From an uncultured Bacilli bacterium (GTDB lineage: Bacteria; Bacillota_I; Bacilli_A; RF39; UBA660): a stretch of 38,690 nucleotides of DNA. Where the stretch lies: positions 1 through 38,690 of the forward strand of contig CANQEN010000005.1 in the NCBI GenBank assembly GCA_947595045.1, read 5' to 3'. Under the pieces are notes generated by a model. That model did no database searches, was not told where the DNA came from, and saw only the letters and a list, made by a program, of their open reading frames with translations. A program made the translations under genes and the position numbers. Every line of letters begins with the position of its first letter. The stretch's first letter is position 1. This document shows positions 1 to 8,531 of this stretch, piece by piece.

Positions 1-140
1 AGTGATTATTTATCACTCCTCCTATATCAATTCATTTATCAAATTTATTGTCACCAACACTATTTGACAAAGAACCTAAATATTTTATTTTTTCTTTTTT
101 CATAATCTTCTCCTATAATTTTCAATAAATTAAAATATTG

Positions 141-1088
141 TTATTTTACCATATCTTGTTCTGTTTCTTTTACAATATAAATAGGTCTTTTCTTTGTTTC
201 TAGATAAGTTTTAGCTAAATATTGACCTATAATTCCCATACATAATAATTGAATACCACTCACAAATAATAAAATACATATCATTGATGGCCATCCACTT
301 ACAGGATCACCAAAAATAAGGGTTCTTACTACGACAAATATAATAGCTAGAAAAGCTATCAAACAAATTAAAACACCTAATACAGCTGCTAATGATAATG
401 GAGCTGTAGTAAAAGATATAATACTATCTATAGCATACTTAAATAATTTCCAAAATGACCATTTTGTTTCTCCAGCCACTCTTTCAATATTTTCATATTC
501 TAACCATTTAGTTTTATATCCCACAAAACTAAATAATCCTTTTGAATAACGATTATATTCTTGTAATGATAAAATAGCATTAACAACTTGTCTTTTCATT
601 AAACGGTAATCTCTAGCTCCATCAACCATTTCTATTTTTGACATTTTATTAATTATTTTATAGAAAAGTCTAGCACAAAAACTTCTAATTGGTGGTTCCC
701 CTTTTCTATTGACTCTTCTTGTTCCAACACAATCATATCCTTCATTTTTTATAGCCTCTAACATTTCTATTAACATAAAAGGTGGATCTTGTAAATCAAC
801 ATCCATTATAGATACATAATCACCAGTAACATTTTCTAACCCAGCATACATAGCTGCTTCTTTACCAAAATTTCTAGAAAAAGAAATAAATCTTACTCTT
901 TTATCTTTTTTTACTAATTTTTTGATTATATTTAGAGTATCATCAATTGAACCATCATTAATAAATAAAAATTCAAAATCTTGGTCATTCATTTTTTTAG
1001 TTATTTTAGTTATTTCATTATAAAAAAGGGGAATAGTCTTCTCTTCATTATAACAAGGTATAATTATACTTATTTTTTCTTTTTTCAT
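141..1088 (-). CDS. Family 2 glycosyltransferase, GtrB/DPM1-like with two C-terminal TM helices
   Basis: ORF; IIIPCYNEEKTI start, FINDGSIDDT, MDVDLQDPP motifs, C-terminal hydrophobic segments. Confidence 0.9.
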   Translation of the reverse strand: MKKEKISIIIPCYNEEKTIPLFYNEITKITKKMNDQDFEFLFINDGSIDDTLNIIKKLVKKDKRVRFISFSRNFGKEAAMYAGLENVTGDYVSIMDVDLQDPPFMLIEMLEAIKNEGYDCVGTRRVNRKGEPPIRSFCARLFYKIINKMSKIEMVDGARDYRLMKRQVVNAILSLQEYNRYSKGLFSFVGYKTKWLEYENIERVAGETKWSFWKLFKYAIDSIISFTTAPLSLAAVLGVLICLIAFLAIIFVVVRTLIFGDPVSGWPSMICILLFVSGIQLLCMGIIGQYLAKTYLETKKRPIYIVKETEQDMVK

Positions 1089-1170
1089 TGTTACTCCTTT
1101 AACGATATATTCAAATTAAGTATATCATATTATAATTTAATATTTAACTATTATTATGCAATAAAAGAAA

Positions 1171-1210
1171 AAAGACTGATATTTGATAACTTTTCAACAA
1201 TTCAGTCTTT
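1171..1210 (-). terminator. Intrinsic terminator after noc
   Basis: AAAGACTGA...TCAGTCTTT inverted repeat followed by a T-rich stretch on the minus strand, just past the noc stop codon. Confidence 0.7.
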
Positions 1211-1213
1211 ATA

Positions 1214-2926
1214 TTATTTATTTTCCTTATTAATTTTAAAGATAACTTGATACATATCATCCATATCAAACTCTTCAGTATCTATTATATATCCACATTT
1301 TTCTATTGTTTTAGATAAATCTCTAATTAAATTAATAATTTGTTTAAATTCTACTTTTTGAGTAGGTTCATTATTTACAGTTGGCATAACTGGATCATAT
1401 TGTTTTGTATAATCTGTTATTATAATAGGTTCTGGTATTGAATTTTCACTCTGTGATGGCATAGCCATTACTTGAGATTCACTATTTTTATTTATTTCGT
1501 TTGTTGGTTCACTAAATATTGATGATTGATCCATAATAGGTGTCATTGGGATATCAGGAATTTTCATTTCATCTATAATATCAGGTTTTTGGTCTAAACT
1601 AACTAGATTTGAACTATTAGTTTGTTCTGGATTCCATACTTCCATTTGACTTAGTAAATCTGATGTTGATGATGTATTTTCAACATCGCCAAATAATATA
1701 TTATTATTATTATTATCTATAGAAATAGTTGGACTTGGATTTTGTTCCTTAAAAACGGGTGAGAAAATATCTAAATTATTATTAGAAGTGTCACCATTAC
1801 TTTCTTCTACTTTTCCTTCTATATCATTTGAATTAGGGGATAATAAGTCTGACATAGTTATATTATTATTTACTTTGTTTTGTTCATTAATATTAGAACC
1901 AATATCAAATATAGATGGTTGTGGTGTAACTGAATTGGAATTTTGACTATTATCTATACCACTTATTTTTGGTGCAGACGGTAATTCAAAAATATTAGAA
2001 AAATCATTTACTACTGGATTATTGCTATTAGTATTTTGAACTATATCTGTATTATTTAATAGATTTTCATTCCCTGTATTTAAATTATTATTAGTATTAG
2101 AAAGATCAAGATTATTACTTTCATTAATATTACTTATTTTATTATCTGATTGTAATAGCATATTTAAATCCATTTTATTTGATGATGGTTGGTCATTATT
2201 TATCTCCTGTGCTTGATTAGCTATTTTATCTACATCTACAAACCCAGGATTAGTTGGATTAAATGCATTATTGTTAATTGTCATCTCTGGTTCTTGTATT
2301 GGTAAATTATTATTTATTTCATTATTCATCTTTTCTATCTCCTCATCAGTTTTTCTAACAGTATAACGATTTTCTATAATTCTCTTTAACATTTCACGTT
2401 GCTTATCATTATTATCTAATTTTAATAGTGACCTAGCATGACGCTCTGAAATTTTTTCTTCCATTAAAGCTTCCTGTACTTCATCACATAGATTTAATAA
2501 ACGAATTTTATTGGCTATAGCTGATTGACTTTTGCCTAATTTATGTGCTAATTTATCTTGAGTTAAATAACCCATATCTAATATTTTCTTATAAGATATA
2601 GCTTCTTCGATTGGTGTTAAGTCTCTTCGCTGTACATTTTCAATTAAGGCTACCTCAGCACTATCTTTATCGTTTAAATCTGTAATAATTGCAGGAATTG
2701 TCGTTTTTCCAGCTAAAACACTAGCTTTGTATCTTCTTTCACCGGCTATTATTTCATATTTATCACCAATTGGTCTAACAACAATTGGTTGAATAACGCC
2801 ATGTTCTCGAATGGAATCAGATAATTCAATTATAGCTTCTTCGTTAAATTTTATACGAGGCTGAAAGCGATTAGGTAAAACATCATTTAAGTCCAGTTCG
2901 ACAATTTTCCTTTTTGCATCATTCAT
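1214..2926 (-). CDS. noc: Noc-type nucleoid occlusion protein (ParB family) with long low-complexity insertion
   Basis: ParB/Noc core (PNRFQPR, HGVIQPIVVRP, IAGERRYKA, ALIENVQRRDLTPIEEA); HTH LGKSQSAIANKIRLLNL and ISERHARSLL match Noc rather than ParB specificity residues; C-terminal domain FKQIINLIRDLSKTIEKCGYIIDTEEF aligns with the B. subtilis Noc C-terminus; next to rsmG. Confidence 0.9.
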   Translation of the reverse strand: MNDAKRKIVELDLNDVLPNRFQPRIKFNEEAIIELSDSIREHGVIQPIVVRPIGDKYEIIAGERRYKASVLAGKTTIPAIITDLNDKDSAEVALIENVQRRDLTPIEEAISYKKILDMGYLTQDKLAHKLGKSQSAIANKIRLLNLCDEVQEALMEEKISERHARSLLKLDNNDKQREMLKRIIENRYTVRKTDEEIEKMNNEINNNLPIQEPEMTINNNAFNPTNPGFVDVDKIANQAQEINNDQPSSNKMDLNMLLQSDNKISNINESNNLDLSNTNNNLNTGNENLLNNTDIVQNTNSNNPVVNDFSNIFELPSAPKISGIDNSQNSNSVTPQPSIFDIGSNINEQNKVNNNITMSDLLSPNSNDIEGKVEESNGDTSNNNLDIFSPVFKEQNPSPTISIDNNNNNILFGDVENTSSTSDLLSQMEVWNPEQTNSSNLVSLDQKPDIIDEMKIPDIPMTPIMDQSSIFSEPTNEINKNSESQVMAMPSQSENSIPEPIIITDYTKQYDPVMPTVNNEPTQKVEFKQIINLIRDLSKTIEKCGYIIDTEEFDMDDMYQVIFKINKENK

Positions 2927-2947
2927 TTTCTTACCTCTTCCTATTCT

Positions 2948-3001
2948 TTGTATTTATTATATTATATTTTGGGAAATATTACAATTATTTTGGGAAATAT
3001 T
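2948..3001 (-). promoter_or_regulatory. noc promoter with two NBS-like direct repeats
   Basis: Minus strand: -35 TTGTAA, 17 bp, -10 TATAAT; AATATTTCCCAAAATA occurs twice (2965-2980 and 2986-3001), one copy in the spacer and one just upstream of -35. Confidence 0.6.
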
Positions 3002-3008
3002 TTTATAT

Positions 3009-3043
3009 AAAAAAGTAATAACAATTTATTTTATTACTTTTTA
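3009..3043 (-). terminator. Intrinsic terminator after rsmG
   Basis: AAAAAGTAATAA...TTATTACTTTTT inverted repeat at the rsmG stop codon. Confidence 0.6.
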
Positions 3044-3742
3044 TAAAGGATTATTCCTAATTTCTTTATTTTTTCTAGGATATTTTAAAGATGTTTTTTT
3101 ACTTTTTCTAAATTTTAAAAGAGATCTTTTACTTTGCTCTATTGGTAATGAAAAAGTATTAATTTCTTCTAATGTTAAAGATAATTTTGTCAAACTTTTA
3201 TCTATATTAGGTTCTTTTTCTATATCACCTTTCATTACAATAAAGACACCATCTACTTTAATAATAGCAATTGCATATTCTAACAAAATATTAGTAGGAG
3301 CTACAGCCCTAGCTGTTACCACATCAAATTTTTCGCGATTATTTCGACCATAATCTTCAATACGACTATGAATTGTTTCGATGCCATTTAAATCTAATTT
3401 TTTAATAACATTATTTAAAAAATTTATTCTTTTTTGCAAAGAATCTACTAATGTAACTTTTAGATTTGGAAATAATATTTTTAATACTATACCAGGAAAG
3501 CCAGCCCCTGTTCCTATATCACACAAAGTATCAACTTCATTTAAATTTATTATTTTATTAATTGTTAAACTATCATAAAAGTGTTTTAAATATACTTCAT
3601 CATGATCAATTATTCTTGTTAAATTCATTACTTTATTATTTTCTATTAATAATTGATAATATTTTTCTAATTGGTCTATTTTTTTTTGATCTATATCAAT
3701 ATTTATTTTGTTTAATTCTAATTTAAATTGATTTTGATTCAT
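3041..3742 (-). CDS. rsmG: 16S rRNA (guanine527-N7)-methyltransferase
   Basis: ORF; MNLTRI, HFYDSL, CDIGTGAGFPGIVLKI, VTARAVAP motifs; between noc and mnmG. Confidence 0.95.
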   Translation of the reverse strand: MNQNQFKLELNKINIDIDQKKIDQLEKYYQLLIENNKVMNLTRIIDHDEVYLKHFYDSLTINKIINLNEVDTLCDIGTGAGFPGIVLKILFPNLKVTLVDSLQKRINFLNNVIKKLDLNGIETIHSRIEDYGRNNREKFDVVTARAVAPTNILLEYAIAIIKVDGVFIVMKGDIEKEPNIDKSLTKLSLTLEEINTFSLPIEQSKRSLLKFRKSKKTSLKYPRKNKEIRNNPL

Positions 3743-5603
3743 AAAAATACTCCTTTTTTATATATACCATTATTAGTGATATATCGGTAGGATTAACACC
3801 ACTAATTCGTAAAGCCTGTCCTATAGATGTAGGTTGTATTTCTTTTAATTTTTGTTTTGCCTCACTTGCTAAATTATGAATTTTATCATAATCTATATCA
3901 GCTGGTATTTTTTTATTATCTAAATCAACCATTTTTTGTGCTTCTTGTAATGTTTTTTTTATGTATCCTTCATATTTTATCTGAATTTCAACTTGTTTTT
4001 GTACTTCATCAGAATAAGGTATATTAATTAAATTAGCTAATTGGTAAATATTTATCTCAGAACGCTTTAATAATTGATATAAAGTTAAACTATCTTTTAT
4101 TGGCATAGTATTTATAGAAGCTAAATATTTATTAATTTCTTCTTTTGGTGTTATTTTATTATTAAGTAATAATTGTTTTAATGATTCAATATCTTTAAGT
4201 TTTTGTTGATATTGTTGATATCTTTTTTCATCAATTAAACCTACATTATAACCATATTCTCTTAATCTTAAGTCAGCATTATCACTTCTTAGTAATAGAC
4301 GATATTCAGCTCTTGATGTTAAGAGGCGATATGGATCTATTATTCCTTTAGTCACTAGATCATCTATTAATACTCCAATATAAGCTTCATTTCTTTTTAA
4401 TATTAAAGGTTCTTTTCCTTCTAGTTTTAATGAAGCATTTATTCCAGCTATCAATCCTTGACAAGCTGCTTCTTCATAACCACTAGTTCCATTTATTTGA
4501 CCTGCTGTAAATAGATTGGTTATTACTTTCGTTTCTAATGATTGTTTTAATTGTTTAGCATCAATAGCATCATATTCAATAGCATAGGCATATTTTAATA
4601 TTTTAGCTTTTTCTAAACCTGGTAAACTATGAACCATTTTTTCTTGAACATCAATAGGCATACTAGTAGAAAAACCTTGAATATATATATCATCATAATA
4701 TAAGCTTTCAGGTTCTAAAAATAATTGATGTTTTTCTTTATCAGCAAAACGAACAATTTTATCTTCTATTGATGGACAATATCTAGGTCCTACTCCTTTT
4801 ATATCAGATAATCCACCATACATACTAGATTTATTTAAATTTTCTCTTATTATCTTATGGGTTTCTGGTTGCGTATATATTAAATGACAAGGTGTTTGTT
4901 TATCTTTATCATAATAAGTTTTATTATCAAAACTAAAAGTATGGTATTCATTATCACCATATTCTACTTTAGCTTTAGAAAAATCAATTGTCTTTTTATC
5001 AATTCGTTGAGGAGTCCCTGTTTTTAATCTTATTATTTTAAAACCATAATATCTTAACTTATCACTTAAATGATTACTTGGTTTTTCACCATGGGGACCT
5101 TCCCTTTTTCTAGTATCACCAACTAAAATATCAGCTTTTAAATAGGTTCCTGTTGTTAATATAACTATATCACTATATATTTTTTCACTATTTTCTAATA
5201 TAACTCCTTTAACACAATTATCTGCAATTATTAAATCTTCAACTAAACTTTCTTTTATTTCTAAATTAGCAGTACTTCTTAATGTTTTTAACATTTCTTT
5301 AGGATAAGTTATTTTATCAGCTTGAGCACGTAATGCTTGAACAGCTGGACCTTTAGCACTATTTAACATTTTAATTTGAATTAAACTTTTATCAGCATTT
5401 CTACCCATTTCACCACCTAAAGCATCTATTTCTCTAACAACTATTCCTTTAGCGCTTCCACCAATAGAGGGATTACATGGCATATCAGCTATATTTTTTA
5501 TATTACCTGTTATTAATAATGTTTTATGTCCTTTTCTAGCACTAGCTAGACTTGCTTCACAACCAGCATGTCCACCACCAACAACAATTATCTCATAAAA
5601 CAT
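3723..5603 (-). CDS. mnmG: tRNA uridine-5-carboxymethylaminomethyl modification enzyme MnmG
   Basis: ORF; VVGGGHAGCEAS, PCNPSIGGSAKG, TAGQINGTSGYEEAA. Confidence 0.97.
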   Translation of the reverse strand: MFYEIIVVGGGHAGCEASLASARKGHKTLLITGNIKNIADMPCNPSIGGSAKGIVVREIDALGGEMGRNADKSLIQIKMLNSAKGPAVQALRAQADKITYPKEMLKTLRSTANLEIKESLVEDLIIADNCVKGVILENSEKIYSDIVILTTGTYLKADILVGDTRKREGPHGEKPSNHLSDKLRYYGFKIIRLKTGTPQRIDKKTIDFSKAKVEYGDNEYHTFSFDNKTYYDKDKQTPCHLIYTQPETHKIIRENLNKSSMYGGLSDIKGVGPRYCPSIEDKIVRFADKEKHQLFLEPESLYYDDIYIQGFSTSMPIDVQEKMVHSLPGLEKAKILKYAYAIEYDAIDAKQLKQSLETKVITNLFTAGQINGTSGYEEAACQGLIAGINASLKLEGKEPLILKRNEAYIGVLIDDLVTKGIIDPYRLLTSRAEYRLLLRSDNADLRLREYGYNVGLIDEKRYQQYQQKLKDIESLKQLLLNNKITPKEEINKYLASINTMPIKDSLTLYQLLKRSEINIYQLANLINIPYSDEVQKQVEIQIKYEGYIKKTLQEAQKMVDLDNKKIPADIDYDKIHNLASEAKQKLKEIQPTSIGQALRISGVNPTDISLIMVYIKKEYFYESKSI

Positions 5604-5618
5604 ATTATCACTTCTTTT

Positions 5619-6014
5619 CTATATTTTAATTGGAGCTAAATAAGCAAATAGAGGTATATTACGTATTATACCAAATATAATAGCGAGGATAATTAAGATA
5701 TACCAAAATTTATTAAATTGCTTAGTATTCATTATATTATCTTTATTAGTATAATGTGATCTTAATTGTAATATAAAATAAAGAATAAAAATAGGAAATA
5801 AAATAAAAATGAATGCATTGTATCTAAATGCTTGATAAAATTCAAGATGAATTAAACTATTTAACATTCTAGTTATACCACAACCTGGACAATAATATCC
5901 AGTTAATTTATATATAGGACATGGTATATATAATTTAAATTGATTACTTAGTAGTATATAGATAATTAGTAAAGCAAAGATAGAGCTATATATAATAATA
6001 TTTTTTTTCAACAT
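5619..6014 (-). CDS. DUF2752 membrane protein
   Basis: ORF; CPGCGITRM motif plus hydrophobic helices. Confidence 0.8.
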   Translation of the reverse strand: MLKKNIIIYSSIFALLIIYILLSNQFKLYIPCPIYKLTGYYCPGCGITRMLNSLIHLEFYQAFRYNAFIFILFPIFILYFILQLRSHYTNKDNIMNTKQFNKFWYILIILAIIFGIIRNIPLFAYLAPIKI

Positions 6015-6023
6015 ACTGATAAT

Positions 6024-6049
6024 AAAAAAAGAATAGTTATTCTTTTTTT
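6024..6049. terminator. Bidirectional intrinsic terminator between the DUF2752 and DUF4234 genes
   Basis: AAAAAAAGAATA GT TATTCTTTTTTT. Confidence 0.7.
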
Positions 6050-6428
6050 ATGCTCCCATATTATTAGTGTTTACTACGTTATTGTTATTATCTGCATAAT
6101 TATTTAATTCTGATTGCATTAAGCAGTAATTAATAATACCTAATCCAAATATTGATAAAATTAAATATAATACAGAATTATCCTCTGGTGTTAATCCACG
6201 GTTTACTCTAGCTTGATTTAAAGCTTTACCCATTTGATATGCCCAATAAATAGAATAAATACCACATGTTATTATAGTTAATAAAAAAGCTTTACCACCT
6301 GATAAACGATTATCACCACTTACTAATCTAGTATCATCTGTTAAACTAATAAACCAAATAATACCATAAATTCCACATGTTATTATAGTTAAGATAATAC
6401 ACACTGCAATATTTCTTTGCTTTACCAT
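6048..6428 (-). CDS. DUF4234-like membrane protein
   Basis: ORF; repeated LTIITCGIYxIxW motif, hydrophobic. Confidence 0.75.
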   Translation of the reverse strand: MVKQRNIAVCIILTIITCGIYGIIWFISLTDDTRLVSGDNRLSGGKAFLLTIITCGIYSIYWAYQMGKALNQARVNRGLTPEDNSVLYLILSIFGLGIINYCLMQSELNNYADNNNNVVNTNNMGA

Positions 6429-6496
6429 ATACTACAATCCTCCTTCTTGAGCCTATTTTATCATATTTATATATCTTTGACAATATAATAAATATT

Positions 6497-7852
6497 TTAT
6501 TTTCCAACACAAAATTGACTAAATAATTGATCTATCAATTCATCAGTATAAGTTTCACCAATTATTTCTCCTAAATAATTCCAAGCATTCTTTAAATCTA
6601 TTTCAATCATATCTATTGGTATATTTTTATTAATTCCTTTCATACTTTCATTTAAACTAGATAAAGCTTGTTTTAATAAACTAATACTTCTTGAATTACT
6701 TAAATAAGTATAATCCTGAGTTCCTATTTGTTCATTTAAAAACATATCTTTTATCATTTTACTTAATTCATCTATTCCCTGATTATTTATAATTGATATC
6801 TCCACTATATTATTTAAATTAATATTATCAAAAAATAAATTTTTAGGTAAATCTTTTTTATTTAATATTGTTATATATTTTTTATTCTTAATTAAATCTA
6901 TTATCTTTTTATCCATATCAGTTAAAGGCTCATTCATATTCAGCATAAATAATATTAAATCAGCCTTATCAATTAATTCAAGACTTTTTTGAACTCCTAT
7001 ATTTTCTACTTTATCATTGGTCTTTCTTATACCTGCTGTATCAATAATATCTAATAAAATACCATCTAAATTGATTGTTCCCTCTACTATATCTCTAGTT
7101 GTTCCTTCAATATCAGTTACAATAGCTTTATCTTCATTTAATAATTTATTTAATAGACTACTTTTACCTACATTAGGCTTACCTATAATAATTGTTTTTA
7201 TGCCTTTAGTTAAATAAATATTGTTTTGTGATTTAGCTAATATTTTATTCATTTTATCAATTAGTAATGTTAAACTAGGCTTTAATTCATTATTAGTTAA
7301 TTGTTCTATATCTTCATATTCAGGATAATCAATATTTACTTCTATATGGGCTAATATATCTAAAATATCATTTCTTAAATCTTTTATTAAGTTAGATACA
7401 TTTCCTTTTAATTGAGTAAGTGCTATATCACGAGCTTGATCAGTTTTAGCATTTATTAAGTCCATTACACTTTCAGCTTCTACTAAATCAATTCGCCCAT
7501 TTAAAAAGGCACGTTTAGTAAATTCGCCTGGTAGCGCCAATCGACAACCATTATTAAGTAATAATTCTAAAACTTTATTAGTTGTAGATATTCCTCCATG
7601 TAAATTTATTTCGACAACATCTTCCGTTGTGAAGGTTCTAGGTGCTAACATAACTGTAACCAATACTTCATCAATTATTTTATCATCATCAATAATATAA
7701 CCATAATGAATAGTATGAGAATTTACTTCTTTTAAATTTGGTCCTTTAAATATTTTATTAACTATAGATATTGCTTCATTGCCACTTACTCTAATAATAG
7801 AGATGGCCCCTATTCCTAAGGCAGTAGATATAGCAGCTATTGTATCATTCAT
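6497..7852 (-). CDS. mnmE: tRNA modification GTPase MnmE/TrmE
   Basis: ORF; GKPNVGKSSLLN, DTAGIR, C-terminal FCVGK. Confidence 0.97.
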   Translation of the reverse strand: MNDTIAAISTALGIGAISIIRVSGNEAISIVNKIFKGPNLKEVNSHTIHYGYIIDDDKIIDEVLVTVMLAPRTFTTEDVVEINLHGGISTTNKVLELLLNNGCRLALPGEFTKRAFLNGRIDLVEAESVMDLINAKTDQARDIALTQLKGNVSNLIKDLRNDILDILAHIEVNIDYPEYEDIEQLTNNELKPSLTLLIDKMNKILAKSQNNIYLTKGIKTIIIGKPNVGKSSLLNKLLNEDKAIVTDIEGTTRDIVEGTINLDGILLDIIDTAGIRKTNDKVENIGVQKSLELIDKADLILFMLNMNEPLTDMDKKIIDLIKNKKYITILNKKDLPKNLFFDNINLNNIVEISIINNQGIDELSKMIKDMFLNEQIGTQDYTYLSNSRSISLLKQALSSLNESMKGINKNIPIDMIEIDLKNAWNYLGEIIGETYTDELIDQLFSQFCVGK

Positions 7853-7930
7853 AATAATTTTATTCCTTTCTTTAAATATATATACTATAATAATTATTTA
7901 TTTTTAGCAACTATTTTTAAAAAAACAGGA

Positions 7931-8530
7931 TTAATCTCCTGTATATTTTATTACTACACATCTATTAGGTTCTTCACCAATACTTTCTGTTTCAATATTT
8001 TTATAATCTGATAAAAGTGAATGAACAATCCTTCTCTTATAAGAATTCATTGGTTCTAATTTAGTATCAGTCTTAGTACGTTGAACCTCTCTAACAATAT
8101 TTTTAATATCAAATTCAAATCTTTTTTGTTTTTTAGCTTTATAATTAGAAGAATCAATATTAATTCTTATATTAAAACCTGTCGCTTTTAAAATAGTTTG
8201 TCTCAATAACATTTGAATGGCATCAATGGTTCTACCATCTTTGCCTATTAATATTGAACTTTTCTCGCGAGCAATAATCATAACATTAAAATTTTCATCT
8301 TCGTTTCTAACTTCAATATTATGTTTAATATCCATATCTAATAATAACTCATCTAGATAATTTTTAATAAAATTAATTATGTCATCTTTTTTTATTAATT
8401 CTACTTTATAATTATATTCTGTAACTTCCTCTTTAGTTATAATATCACAATTATAAACATCTAATTCTTCTATATATTGTTCTCGACATGATTCTTCATT
8501 AATACCATTATATTCATATACTTTTATCAT
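7931..8530 (-). CDS. khpB: KhpB/Jag RNA-binding protein (Jag-N, KH, R3H)
   Basis: ORF; LIGKDGRTIDAIQMLLRQ (KH), R3H-like C-terminus; between mnmE and yidC. Confidence 0.9.
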   Translation of the reverse strand: MIKVYEYNGINEESCREQYIEELDVYNCDIITKEEVTEYNYKVELIKKDDIINFIKNYLDELLLDMDIKHNIEVRNEDENFNVMIIAREKSSILIGKDGRTIDAIQMLLRQTILKATGFNIRINIDSSNYKAKKQKRFEFDIKNIVREVQRTKTDTKLEPMNSYKRRIVHSLLSDYKNIETESIGEEPNRCVVIKYTGD

Positions 8531-8531
8531 T

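Noticed and set aside
981-1250. Plus-strand ORF of 89 aa
   Set aside because: Antisense to the glycosyltransferase start and noc end; low-complexity Tyr/Phe/Ile composition typical of AT-rich noncoding frames, no SD.
1690-1715. TTATTATTATTATTATTATC triplet run inside noc as a CRISPR or microsatellite locus
   Set aside because: It encodes Asn repeats within the low-complexity linker; no spacer-repeat structure anywhere in the window.
3381-3578. Plus-strand ORF inside rsmG
   Set aside because: Antisense shadow of a conserved gene.
7017-7217. Plus-strand ORF inside mnmE
   Set aside because: Antisense shadow of the conserved GTPase domain.
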